From Marsupella aquatica (taxonomy: Eukaryota; Marchantiophyta), in NCBI GenBank assembly GCA_973895155.1, contig OZ316895.1, forward strand, positions 2,976,001-3,040,000: a stretch of DNA of 64,000 nt, given 5' to 3'. The position numbers and the translations under genes are program-made. The notes under the pieces are model-generated. The model was given only the letters and a program-made list of their open reading frames with translations, did not search any database and was not told where the DNA came from. Of the stretch, positions 20,639 through 31,340 are shown piece after piece; within the stretch, counting starts at the first letter, position 1, and the number at the start of each line of letters is the position of its first letter.

Positions 20639-22747
20639 TCAAATAATCTTCTCAGACTGCTCTATAGAGACTTGTTGACCTTTTGACGGTCCATCAGTCC
20701 AAACATAATGAGTAGCACTTGCTTTGAGTGATTTGTAACCAGTTCTACCGATTTCAGTCCCCGGTTTCCTAACAAAAGGGAGAATTACGGGGCTTCCAGT
20801 AGAAGAATCTTTGAAAACAAGCTTATTCTCTGAAGCGCAAAACATTTGGTCCAAGGGAGAGGACGATGCACCTGCCTCGTCCTGAGGGGGAGTATGGAAG
20901 CCACTAGCTTTCTTAGTAGAGAAAATCTCATCCAGTTGAGGAGGGCTTGGAATTGGTTGGCTAATTGCATCCTGCAGGGTGGATTCCCAGCCAACATCCA
21001 AGGTTGAAGACTGTTGTTCACGTTGTGCATCCCCAAGGCCACCCGATGAAGGAACACTTGGAACATCGAGATCATCTCGAGCATCATTTCCAAATTCAGG
21101 GAGTATTTCACCCTCCTCTTCCATGTAGCTTGTAATTTTTGGGCCCTCTGTTTTGCGATGCTCTAAATTCTCCGCAAATACTTCCTCATAAACACTGGCT
21201 TCCACTGGAGCTATGTCTGCGGCCGCCTCTTCTATAAGAACGAGGGGACCAGCAGTAATTTCCTCAGATGGTAACGGCTCCTTGGGTGGCACATATAAAA
21301 CTTGCTTGTTGTCATGAAGGAGCTGAGCAAAGGCTTCAGTGAATTCCATCTCTTGAGCTGTGTCCGAATACACAAAACAATCCCGACCAAGAATGACACA
21401 AGCTTTCAATGTCTGTCCTCCAGAGAAGAAATCCAACACTGTATGACCTGGGCACGAGAAATAATCAACAAGACGCTTTGTCATTCGCAAAGGCTTTGCT
21501 CTCGGATTTACAAAGCCACCACGCCGACCGACCATCTCATAAGATGGGGCCATCTTCTCCAAAACTTCGACATCAACAGTGGATTCATCGAGCTTCTCTT
21601 TCCCCTTTGATTGGTCTTTGTTGTTCCCAGTAGGGGCCTTCAAAGGCAAGACAGTGAAGTCTTTGTCCCACTTCTCACTGTAGTTCCAGAACGCATAAAA
21701 GTCATCAAAGAAAATTTGGGACCAGTCTGGTTCCTCTTCACAACAAATTCCCCCAAAGATGATTGAGTCCCGAGCTCCAATGAGAAAATCTCCCTCCTCC
21801 TTGGGCACCTGATCACGGTAGTAGCTCCCGTACTCCAGCTTCGTGTGCACTTTCTTCTCACGACGAATCTTTTCAAAGGCACTCTGAATCTGGCCTATCA
21901 ATGGGCCTTGACGGACAAAAAAGATTACTAAGACCTCCGTCGAGTTCGCCATCTGCAAGCAATACTCCAGCAAGACAAAAATTTTGGCATCTGTCCACTG
22001 CCGTTGTCGAATACGACCAAAATCGACAATGGAGAGTGGACACGTCCTTTGCACCGAGTCAACAACCTCAGGCTTCATTGTCCTCATCAAATTATCGCTA
22101 AAAAATGTGCGATAAGGAGTATCCTCCATTGAAGGCAATCCGCCAAATACCTTGCAATATATCTGCTCAAGCCTCACAATGAGACTTTGCGGAAATGGGT
22201 CTTTTGGCCTATTTCTTTTTAGGAGGTTGGAAATCCAAACCTCTCCAGCAAGTTGTCTAAGTTTGGGCAACTCACCACGATCCATAAATGCAGGCAACAA
22301 TTGAGTTAGCTCAAACCAAGTGAGTGAATTGGTAAACCGATCCGGATACTTCAAAACGAAGTACTCCACAATTTTTACCCTCAGCTTGGTCATGACTTTG
22401 AAAGTATGAGCCATATCACTCATTGATTGAATATCAGATTTGTTGGCTTGGTCTTTCTTCAATAAAACCTTCTGTTGTTGAACGACATTAAAAACTTTCA
22501 GAATGTCGTCATTACTCAGGTCTCCTTCAAAGCATCTAAACAATGCCGGCGTAATCATTTTTGTTGTCCGGGCTTTCCCGTTTATTTTTGAACCTAACTC
22601 CCCTAGACCATCCGAAAGAAGTCCCTTGACCCAATCGATGCACATTTGTCTCCAAGTTTGGAAGAGGTTCTCATCCGAAAACAACAACCAAAAAATATTC
22701 CTCAGATCGGATTTTCCAGTCGTTATTTTGGCAAGGGCCATAAAATC
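20639..22747 (-). CDS. DNA N6/N4-methyltransferase-like domain exon (3' exon of the fusion gene)
   Basis: An open exon of ~702 codons ending at 20639 without internal stops. Numbering from 22765, residues 424-475 read KPLRMTKRLVDYFSCPGHTV, then LDFFSGGQTLKACVILGRDC. This is the KP-L...LDxFxGxGT...GR signature of motif I of N6/N4 methyltransferases, with the third Gly replaced (GGQT). The expected DPPY motif IV would lie before the hydrophobic EVLVIFF strand, but the sequence there is SIVDFGR (245-251), so the catalytic tetrapeptide appears degenerate. The N-terminal ~230 residues are helical and unrecognised. The C-terminal ~200 are acidic and Pro/Ser-rich, probably disordered. Methyl transfer is therefore doubtful; a DNA-binding or SAM-binding pseudoenzyme is plausible. 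Confidence 0.55.
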   Translation of the reverse strand, partial: DFMALAKITTGKSDLRNIFWLLFSDENLFQTWRQMCIDWVKGLLSDGLGELGSKINGKARTTKMITPALFRCFEGDLSNDDILKVFNVVQQQKVLLKKDQANKSDIQSMSDMAHTFKVMTKLRVKIVEYFVLKYPDRFTNSLTWFELTQLLPAFMDRGELPKLRQLAGEVWISNLLKRNRPKDPFPQSLIVRLEQIYCKVFGGLPSMEDTPYRTFFSDNLMRTMKPEVVDSVQRTCPLSIVDFGRIRQRQWTDAKIFVLLEYCLQMANSTEVLVIFFVRQGPLIGQIQSAFEKIRREKKVHTKLEYGSYYRDQVPKEEGDFLIGARDSIIFGGICCEEEPDWSQIFFDDFYAFWNYSEKWDKDFTVLPLKAPTGNNKDQSKGKEKLDESTVDVEVLEKMAPSYEMVGRRGGFVNPRAKPLRMTKRLVDYFSCPGHTVLDFFSGGQTLKACVILGRDCFVYSDTAQEMEFTEAFAQLLHDNKQVLYVPPKEPLPSEEITAGPLVLIEEAAADIAPVEASVYEEVFAENLEHRKTEGPKITSYMEEEGEILPEFGNDARDDLDVPSVPSSGGLGDAQREQQSSTLDVGWESTLQDAISQPIPSPPQLDEIFSTKKASGFHTPPQDEAGASSSPLDQMFCASENKLVFKDSSTGSPVILPFVRKPGTEIGRTGYKSLKASATHYVWTDGPSKGQQVSIEQSEKII

Positions 22748-25410
22748 CTGGTCCAAACAGTACAAAACAAATCTGAGGCTCGAGACAATCTCGAGGTAGA
22801 ATTAAGGAACTATGGTAAAATTTATGGGGAATACATGAAGATAAATCAAATACAGAAACTTGACCTTGAGGCTCGAGACAATCTCGAGCTCGAAGTGGAT
22901 TTGAGTTCAAATATACCTGGAACTTTTGATGATCCGTTAGTCTATTGGACCCAATCACGGGTCTCTCCGGACGGCCACACTCGTCAAATTGTCGACGCGC
23001 ATGGACCATAGTATCAAGAAAACAGGACTCATACTCCATTGTCTTATTAACAGCATTTGCCCTTTGTGAGTGTTGAGCAAGTATTGTCCTTGGAGTTCTG
23101 TCCGAAAGAATTCGTGACTTTCGATATTGTAGACTCTTCGCGACCTCCTTCAACTTCGCTCTTAGCCCAACCTATGATCCAAACAGCTGCTTTTGCCGAG
23201 TGTTGTCCACTGATTGCAAGGAACTGCACCTTCTTATTCTTAACACCCCACTCAAACTCCTTTCGATCCTCAGTAGTATTCTCATAATGGAGCAACTGCA
23301 AACTCTCTCTTGAATACGGAATCAAATCCGCCACAGCTGGTACCATTCCAGGGTTTCTAACCATGGATTTTGCGACCTCCATGGCATGGTCTTTATTGAA
23401 CATCCTATAAACCAAAACTGCAGATGGCGAATCTATACTGGTGACAGGAATGTCAAAAGTTTCATTCATGCCAAATGTGTAATACTCCTCAATCTCCTTA
23501 AGAACTTTGGCTCCTTCCTTAACGCTCTTTTCTCCCGGAGCATCTCTTGGAGTGCCATCATCATCGGTATGTGCATTCACACCCGAGGAAGATGCCGGAA
23601 TGAGATCTACCTTGGGCGATGCGGACTTTTTTGGCGGATGAGCCTTCTTCGATTTGATTTCGGGTTTGTCAACCCTCTTCCTCTTTTGAGACACCTTCAC
23701 TTCCTTTTTGTCCGAACCAGAGGTCTTGTCTCCTGCAGCTATGGATTTCACTTTACCTGTTTGTCTCCGATGAGACAACACCCACTTTTTACAAGCATCC
23801 TGGTCAAATTCTCCGGCTCCAAACACAAAATCAGGGGATATAGATTCAAACTCCCCCAATTTGGATTCCAACATTAGTCTCAAAACCTTCCACGTGAAAG
23901 GAGTCGTGAATGCATCATCGCGATCAAGCCCATACTTCCGACAATAAAGGAATCCAAAAATTATGTCCGCGCGCTCCAGATATAGGAGTATCTTCTAGCA
24001 AATTACTTGTAGTAAAACCCTCGGGGAAGAAACCCATTGATATCACGCTCAGTTGTTTCCTGGCTGCACGTTCAATGTTAAGATCGCAAGAGTAGTTTTT
24101 GGCGTGAAGTCTAATTAGAGCCCACTTCCCTGTTTCGTGGTTCTCCACCGTCAAAACCATGTCCTTACCGTTACTCGTCACAATAGAAACAACAGGCCCT
24201 AGAAGGCTGCACACCAGAGGATCGACTGATGGAGACCTCATCTTCACACAAATAATAGTTCCTTCCATGTCTTCAGTTTCAGCAAGCTCAATGGCCCAAC
24301 AGAATCCAAATAAACTTTGTCCAGGGCAGGAAATCTCAATTGCATGTTCATCTTCGACTACCAAATTAGGCGATCCCAATTTCGCACCTGGTACAGCAAA
24401 AATGTAGCAATTGTCAGGAACATGTACTACAAAACCAAGAAACAAATAGGTGGCTCGAGATGATCTCGATCTTCAGTTTACTATTCAGACATGTTCCAAT
24501 GCCATTTCATCCGTGGAATTTAAAAAGAGATTTCAAACCCAAGAATCCCAAGAAACACTATAGGCTCGAGATGATCTCGAGCCACCATCTGTTTAAAAGA
24601 AAAAGATAAGGGCTCGAGATGATCTCGATCCACATATATATCAGTTGAGGCTTTATTCCAACTGGTCCAAAAGGCAAGCTTGGATCACATTGAAAAGGAT
24701 ATTAGTAATTGAAGTAGACAACAAGGAGTCCTTCCAACTGGAAGAAATTGGCCAAGGGAGACGAATGAACATAAGGGAAGACGGTGTGGGATATATTCGG
24801 CTCGAGACGATCTCGAGCCTAACATATCAAATGAGTGATCTGAATATCATATTCAACAATTAACATCATATTCAATCAACGATAAAAAATCCACTTTCTC
24901 CATTAACTTCTGATACCCACAAACCCGTTCGGATGTCAATGATCAGAACGAGTTGGAGGGCACAGAAGTCCCTGGAGGAAGGAAATTTTAGATATTTTAG
25001 ATATGATGTTCAATTTTGAAGGGTAAGGGTTTCCAACTTGAAGAAATCTCACTAGGTCACATGCAGGAATTGCATATTGGCTCGAGACGATCTCGAGCCT
25101 CATGCCACTTACATCAAATGCAAAATCAATTAATAGATCACAACTTTTGAAACAAAGTATTGGAGAAAACATCAATAGGCTCGAGATCATCTCGAGCCTC
25201 AACGGCATCCAAGGAATCCAAAAACAAGTGGACCAATTGAAGCTCGAGATGATCTCGAGTTAAACCTGAACAGAACAAAGATGAAGAATTACGTTTAATG
25301 GTGCGATGGATCTGATGTGCTGAGTCTAGATGGGTCTGGAGCTCTTCGCCAACGGTTGCAAGGTTGTACTCAGCGAAGTCCTCCTTGGAGAAATCTACAA
25401 TAGTCGACAT
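20639..25410 (-). CDS. ParB-like / DNA methyltransferase-like fusion gene, multi-exon
   Basis: Exon 1 appears to start at the ATG at 25410 (MSTIVDFSKEDFAEYN), with a GTAATT donor near 25296. Small exons follow (for example DFCALQLVLIIDIRTGLWVSEV near 24900-24960), then a larger one at about 24425-24010 and the ParB-like block at about 23999-22917. The ParB block joins the methyltransferase block through a clean GT-AG intron (22916-22748) in phase 0 (QKFQ|DFMALAK). One frame change near 23185 (just after the GQHSAKAA motif) is either a lesion or an unrecognised feature; another near 24000 fits an acceptor TTGCTAG. Most introns carry copies of the 17-bp palindrome. The joined architecture, ParB-like then methylase, is known from bacterial and phage DNA methylases. 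Complete exon structure is unresolved. Confidence 0.5.
21065..21081 (-). repeat. Palindrome variant inside methyltransferase-like coding
   Basis: ATCGAGATCATCTCGAG, translated in frame as part of NDARDDLDV. It shows that the repeat family also tolerates coding sequence. Confidence 0.7.
22779..22888 (-). repeat. Two 17-bp palindromes in one intron
   Basis: CTCGAGACAATCTCGAG at 22779-22795 and again at 22872-22888, both within the 169-bp intron 22748-22916 that separates the ParB-like and methyltransferase-like exons. Confidence 0.9.
22917..23999 (-). CDS. ParB/Srx-like domain exon block of the fusion gene
   Basis: The frame opens after an AG acceptor near 24000 (YLERADIIFGFLYCRKYGLD). It runs through a strongly basic, nuclear-localisation-like segment (KKEVKVSQKRKRVDKPEIKS). 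It then enters a ParB-like domain: FDIPVTSIDSPSAVLVYRMF, NKDHAMEVAKSMVRNPGMVP and FLAISGQHSAKAA (about 23208-23185). These correspond to the ParB strand, the "La.SI...G...P" helix and the GxxR/S...AA loop that binds CTP in ParB. A change of frame immediately after this motif leads to RAKLKEVAKSLQYRKSRILS and on to HQKFQ at the donor 22917. The family call rests on pattern only. The frameshift suggests this copy may be non-functional unless splicing removes it. Confidence 0.45.
24454..25259 (-). repeat. Cluster of seven 17-bp palindromes, 5' introns of the fusion gene
   Basis: Copies start at 24454, 24565, 24613, 24801, 25081, 25180 and 25243. All are CTCGAGAYGATCTCGAG or its reverse-complement form, with two ending in a variant TCTCGAT. 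They occupy non-coding gaps between the small 5' exons. Confidence 0.9.
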
Positions 25411-26403
25411 GGCTGGTGATGAGAGGAACGTACTACGGGCTGAGAACTTAAAAAAAATCTTGAGCCTAAAAACAAATCTTGACCCTATCGAAGCTCGAGC
25501 CTAAACACAAAATCTTGACCCTATAAAATCTCGAGGAAAAAACCTAATCTCGATCCTCTGCAATCTTGAGGTTAATAGAAGGATCTCGAGGCAAGAGCGC
25601 GAAACGATCTAGAGGCAAGGAGGCAAGGGACGCGAGGAGGCGAAGAGGCAAAGAGGCGAGGAGGCAAATGTGAAAATGGGGAATTCAAAACCCCTGAAGC
25701 CACTATAAGCCCCTCGGGGGTCGGCCTTGGCCGTGCCAAGCGTGCCAGGGCTCGTGCAGGCTCAGGCAGGCTGCCACGCAACCTACTGGGTGCGTACAGT
25801 CATTATTACGGTCACACGTGTTGTCATTATTGTTATCCGTACTTCAGCCCTGCCGCAAGTTTAGCCGTGACACAAGTTCAACCATTCCGTCTTATTGCCC
25901 TTTTTGTCTGTCAGGGTTTTATATATTGCTTCTCCTTGCTCTTCAGCGGGTCATTCTTCTCATTTTGTTTCACCGCTCGCTCGTTTCTTCCTCTGCCTCT
26001 CTGCTCTCTCTCCCTCTCCCTCTCTCTGGCTCTAGATTTGTGCTCTGATCTCTTTCTGTTGTTCTTTTCAAGGGTTTTGGAGTCTACGTTTGTGTTTAGG
26101 ATATTTCGAGAAATTGTCATTTTAAGCCCCGAAGGAGGTCTGAAATAATTGAGCTCCTATCTTTTAGAAAACCGAACCTTTTCAGCTTATACTAATGTCG
26201 GTCAAAATCCATTTGGAAGCCTTTTCCCTCTATTTGATGGCCTTTTAGAAGCTTTTTCTCAGTGTCTGGAAGTAAACTGGGAGCCTACTTTCTTAATTGC
26301 ACCAAATCATTCCTCTAGATCATCTAGAGCCATTTATATGTTCTTATTTTGGGTGGCTTATTATTCCTAATAGTTTCTTTGTCAAATACAATGTCCTTTT
26401 TGG

Positions 26404-26872
26404 CTCGAGATCATCTCGAGTCATAAGTTTGGTCCTCAAACTTATTCACTTTCCCCTTCTTTCTAATGGTGCATTTGGTTTTCCTTCTTATAATAAATGT
26501 TTTTAGAGTGTCGGAGGTATAGAATCTTAGTTCGATATTCAGTGAGATTCATATTTGACCTCGAGATCGTCTCGAGCTAAATACTTCTGAATTTTTACAT
26601 ATTGGTGTTTTTGGTCCCTTTTCTACCTCGAGATCGTCTCGAGCTAAATACTTCTGAATTTTTACATATTGGTTGTTTTGGTCCCTCTTCTACCTCGAGA
26701 TCGTCTCGAGCTAAATACTTCTGAATTTTGACGTATTGGTGTTTTTGTCCCTCTTCTACCTCGAGATCGTCTCGAGGTAGAAGAGCTTCTTATTTTCTCT
26801 ATCACACAATTTTGTGGGATAAACTTCTACACTTGGGTTTTTGTAGTCACTTTACCTCGAGATCATCTCGAG
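26404..26872 (+). repeat. Six 17-bp palindromes upstream of the transposase ATG
   Basis: Copies start at 26404, 26560, 26627, 26694, 26760 and 26856 (CTCGAGATCRTCTCGAG on this strand). The last ends 36 bases before the ATG at 26909. Confidence 0.9.
26560..26776 (+). repeat. 67-bp tandem array built on the palindrome
   Basis: Palindrome plus CTAAATACTTCTGAATTTT and a TTTTTGGTCCCTYTTCTAC tail, with palindrome starts 67, 67 and 66 bases apart. It resembles an upstream binding-site array. Confidence 0.9.
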
Positions 26873-26908
26873 GTAACTACATCCAACGGTTTGGGCCACG
26901 TTTTCAAA

Positions 26909-29900
26909 ATGGGGAGTTTCTCTCGAGGGGACAAGGTGTGCCTCGTAATCGACGGAGTGGAAGTTGCTTGCGGGACGGTCCTCAAGGTTGACCCGGGTGA
27001 CTCAGTGCGTAATGTTGATTTGGGAAGTAATCGTATAGGAGTTCTCATTGAGAAGTGCTATGAGGGATCACGGGAAATTCCTTACCCTTTGCCGCCGATC
27101 AGGACCCTGTTTGATGCTGTCGACTCTTGCATTATTTGGGATGCCCCTTTTGCATATTTGAAGTCACAGTCAACTCCAGCGACAACGAAAATGGATGCCT
27201 CCTGTTCTACAAAGGATACGGTTCTGGGTTTTGTACCAGAGAAATCGTCGGTGGAAAGTTTTGGAGACTTGATTGTATCTGGCGATGAAGTCGAGGTCTG
27301 GATCGGCAGTCAGATTGTGGCTCGTGGATTTGTGTTCAAGACGAATCCCGATGAGACATGTCACAATGAAAGACTTGGCACTTCTAGGATTAGTGTGAAA
27401 ATATGTGAAGTCTTTCAAGGAAGGGAGAGGTTACCCTTTCCTCACAATGGAGCCGATACCGTTCAGGAAGCATTGGATACTTTTATATTGTGGAATTTAA
27501 AGGATGTTACTCGGAGGAGTTCTTCCCGGGATATGCTAAACAACCTGTCCAGACAGGATGTTTTTTCAAATTATAATTTCAAGGATTATAGTTTGCGTTC
27601 TAATTGGATGACCGAGGAGGTGGAATTGTATGCTGAGGATAATCAGACCAAAGTGGGGGTTGGCATCATCACAGTTCCTTTCGAGTCAGGTGCAATTGAT
27701 GATGATGTTCTTGGACCAGATCACGTTGGGGTTGCTGTCACACGCGTGATTGACCCTCTATTTTTCCCAAATATCTCCCCAGGTGTGCCTGGTCTTGTTA
27801 GGTGGGCCGTCCGTTCACTTTTGCTGATATCAAGGGGTATTTTTCTTCTGGATCTCATTGAAGAGGTTTCTCCGAAACCAATTATTGATGGTCGAGATCA
27901 TCTAGAGGTAGATATGAAAGGTGACACTGAGTTTTTGAAGCGCCCGTATAATTTCATCAAGAGAACAAAGGTCAACCCAGATGAAAAAAGGAAGAAGCAC
28001 TTGGAGTCTCGGGCGATACTGAAAATCACAGAGGAGGAAATCGACTCCATCCAAAGAGAAGGTTGTTGTAAGTTGAAGTGTTGCCTCAGCATGCCGAGAG
28101 AAGACCTACAAGAGATAAGGAGGGAATACCATGGGATGTCAAGCGACAACAAAACCAGTCACATTCTCACTCTTTTTGGCTGTAGGGAGAAGGAAGTGGA
28201 GACAAAAGGATATTTTGTTGTAAGAAGTAGACTTGTTTGCAAGGGTGCATTTATTAAAATGCATGGATTCAGCACTGCCAAGTATTATGATTACAAAAAT
28301 CAATATGAAGCAGGTTGCACGGTTGGATTCCACGGAAACAAGGGTTCACACAAGACACGGGGAAGCACCTTGCATGCTCGTGCTTTGTTGGAGTCCATTC
28401 TAACCCAAAACGGAGAACCCATGCCGCATCTTCCCTATGGAGGGTCTCACGGGACTGACACGGTTGAGTACAGACTTCCATCTTGTTTCACGAAGAAAGA
28501 GATTTTTGAGGAGGTATACTCAAAAATGGAATTAGATGGCTACGTGAAGGTGAGTGAAAACACTATGTATAAACTCTGGAGTGAGTCCTTCATGAATTTT
28601 GACTTTCACAAGGGAAGTGCATTTGCAAAGTGTACACTTTGCACTGAGTTCAAAGATCAGTTGATGCGGGAGAAGAGAAAGAAAGAGCGTTTAGAGATTG
28701 AGGAAAGAAGAGCTCGCCATCTTCGTGAGCAAATGTCTAGGAGATATGTTTACTATGCTCATAGGGTTCTTGCGAAGAAGGATCCTGAGAACTATCTTTG
28801 CATTATACATGACAAGATGGACCAGGCCAAGACATGGATCCCTAGGTTGGTCCCCACTCCTAAATCATTGTCTGGTAGTGGTCAACCGCTCCCCATTGCG
28901 CTCACTGGGATGTTGACCCATGGAAGGGATCCCGGAGTGTATGCTCACTTCAGTTTTACTGGGCTTTGGCCAGGAGATGCAGACTTCACAGTGACATCAT
29001 TGGCCAAGTGCCTTAGAGATCTGGAGGATTACAAGGGGGACAAATCTGGAGACCTCCTTGAAGGATTATATTGGGCTGCAACGAGGCCAATTTTTCAATC
29101 TCTTTTGGACTTTGAAGCATTTCTTGCAGGTTACTTAGAACCCAAAAAAGTCTCAATTGCTAGATTTCAAGAGCTGAAGATGACCAAGACGACTTTGGTG
29201 TTGATTTCAAGGCTACGTCTACCTCTTTCAAACCATTGCCAAGGCACCTGACCTTGCAAATGGATAATTCAGGGAAAAATAACAAAAACCAGTACGTGAT
29301 GGCATTTTGCAGTGAGCTTGTTAGTAGAGGGGTTTTTGAAACAGTGTAGATGTCATTTCTCATGGTTGGTCACACCCATGAGGATGTCGATGCATTGTTT
29401 TCAAAAGTATCCAACCAAGTGAAGTACAAGGAGGTTTCTACCCTCTTGGGGTTGATGGCTGAGGTTTGGGAGTGTGAAAGCATTCATCCTGTGCCACGGT
29501 TGATCCAAGAGGTTGCAACTTACAAAGAGTTTTTGAAAACTTTCAAGGTAAAAGACATAGAGGGTCACTCAAAACCAGTGGCATTTCTTTTCTCTATGAG
29601 AGATAATGTTCCAATATATCAATACAAAGCACATGTGAAACAACCTTGGGACCCTCCAACCGGAAGGTCCATTTGGAGAACTGATTCCAACACCAATGCT
29701 CTCATTTTACCAGAAGGTCAACCGTTTGCAAAACCCATCTCCGGGGATGTACGAGGCAAGGTTGAAGAAATCATCCCACTCCTTAATCGTTACATTGAGT
29801 TTTTGAAGAAGAGCTGTAAGGATGAGACCTCTATAGCATATCATGAGCGGTTTCCTTTGGTGAAATATTGGGAGATGGTGGTGCAAGTATTATCTGGGGA

Positions 29901-30597
29901 GCTTACAATTGAAGGGGAGGCAGAAATACAGTTAGCATTGACATATGAATTCTGGCCAAAAACCAACCACGGAACTGGTTACAAGGTTAATAGTACAGGA
30001 ACCTCTGAACCATTGGGGGAGCCTAGTAGTAGTACACAGAATCCACAAATGGTGGAGCTTCAGAATGAGTACCTGGAAGAGATGGAGGATCAAGCTGCAA
30101 CATTTGTTGGTGCTCGACACGAGCGAGAACTTGCACGTTGGATTCCTCTGCAGGACATTCAAGAGGGTCACTTTGTATTTCTCCGTCCAGAGGATGAATG
30201 GGAAAAGAAGAATGGGAAAGAAAATTTCTGGTTGGTGAGAGCTTTGGGTGTTGTGGACCCAAACCATGAGGTTCCTTCAGAAGACTTGCAATGCAATGAG
30301 AATTCTCCTACTAGTACACGGTATGCTCCTATGTTCCAAGTGCAATGGTGGAGGCCTAAACATGGTAAGCATGATGCACCGGATCATGTGCAATATTCAC
30401 GTTGCTTTCAGACCACTAAGACTTGGGAGGTGGATCCTGGGTTTGACAGTGCCACTGAACGTTGGCAATTTGCTAATTCTGCTATGTATGGATTCAAGTC
30501 ACGCTCTAGAGAAGAAAATATAATTGATAGAGGTTTGACCATTCCCAAGAATATTTTGAAAACACTCAAAACCTACATGGAAGGGATTGTTGAGTAA
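26909..30597 (+). pseudogene. DUF8039 x3 - DUF7869-type transposase gene, frameshift plus stop
   Basis: The ATG at 26909 opens MGSFSRGDKVCLV. Three DUF8039-like repeats follow at residues about 6-81, 124-197 and 235-306, each with G-x-x-VAxG...DP...LG...P...A...W. A Cys-rich DUF7869-type core comes next: CKLKC, CTLCTEF, YLCIIHDKMDQ (28811), LTLQMDNSGKNNKNQYVMAF (29262) and FLMVGHTHEDVDALFSKV (29350 on). The Asp/Asn/His pattern suggests an RNase H-like DDE transposase. Near 29177 the frame shifts by one base (QELK | DDQDDFGVDF), and a TAG at 29347-29349 interrupts it just before MSFLMVGHTHED. A BAH- or SH3-like segment (HFVFLRPEDEW...FWLVRALGV) precedes the end at 30597. Two lesions make this copy defective. 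Coding repeats of the palindrome occur as GRDHLEV. Confidence 0.6.
27891..27907 (+). repeat. Degenerate palindrome in transposase coding
   Basis: GTCGAGATCATCTAGAG, read in frame as GRDHLEV. It is the rightmost family member found. Confidence 0.6.
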
Positions 30598-31340
30598 GTC
30601 AAATGTTTTTTAGTAGTCACTCTGTCAGAGTGAGGGAGTCTAGTATGTCAATTAGTTTGGAATTAGACATGTCAGAGTGAGGGAGTCTATGTCAATTAGT
30701 TTGGAATCAGACATGTCTTTAGTACTTACTGAGTGTTGGTTAGTACTAAGTACTAGTATATCTATTTAAGGAACTAATTATTATAATATTTTGGGATACT
30801 AGTTTGAATAGGTGGAGGTAATTGGACTTGGATACCTTTATAATTGCTTCAATTAATTATTATATCAATACAGACTATATATTACATGAAGTCTTAATAT
30901 CCATGATAGGATGTGAGTGCCTCTTAGTACTGTCTAGTAAACCTTAGTTTCAACTCGAGTTGCTTAGAATGTACTAACAAATTACTTGTCTGAATGGATA
31001 TTTAAACTAAACCCTAAGTAGAAGGTTAATTTAGCTAGCTAAGGGTAGAGATCATATTGAAGCTTTACTAGTTATATGGGTAGAGATCATATTGAAGCTT
31101 TACTAGACACTTATATTCTATTAGTCAAATTGAATCAATGTAAGTAAATTCTACTTCTTATCCAACATATTTTACATTATTATCACCCAAATGTTTTTCT
31201 TTAGAATCCAAATTAATATTTCATTTTCTCCTATGTACAATCTTGATCCCCCAAATGTACAACTCCCACTGCCCAAATGTACAATTCTTGTGCCCAAATA
31301 TATATTTTTTGGTGCCTAAATGTCCAAAGATCAAAGAATT
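30598..31340. other. AT-rich 3' end of the 12.8-kb element
   Basis: No gene is seen. It contains a ~51-bp tandem duplication (GTCAGAGTGAGGGAGTCTA...TTAGTTTGGAAT, 30626-30715) and a 38-bp duplication (GGGTAGAGATCATATTGAAG, 31044-31105). Three CCCAAATGTACAA-type repeats lie next to the right inverted repeat (31250-31300). Confidence 0.6.

Larger units (their letters stand above)
25411..26908. promoter_or_regulatory. Divergent promoter region of the 12.8-kb element
   Basis: It separates the ATG of the leftward fusion gene (25410) from that of the rightward transposase gene (26909). It holds CTCGAG half-sites at 25490-25615, a GAGGCAAGGAGGCAAGG purine tract (25610-25670), a TATA-like TTTTATATATTG at 25917-25928 suited to the rightward gene, CTCTCTCCCTCTCCCTC (about 26005-26030) and six complete palindromes from 26404. 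No gene is recognised inside. Confidence 0.45.

Noticed and set aside
25818-26370. Hydrophobic plus-strand frames upstream of the transposase
   Set aside because: T/C-rich leader sequence in the divergent promoter; no domain and overlapping frames of similar length.
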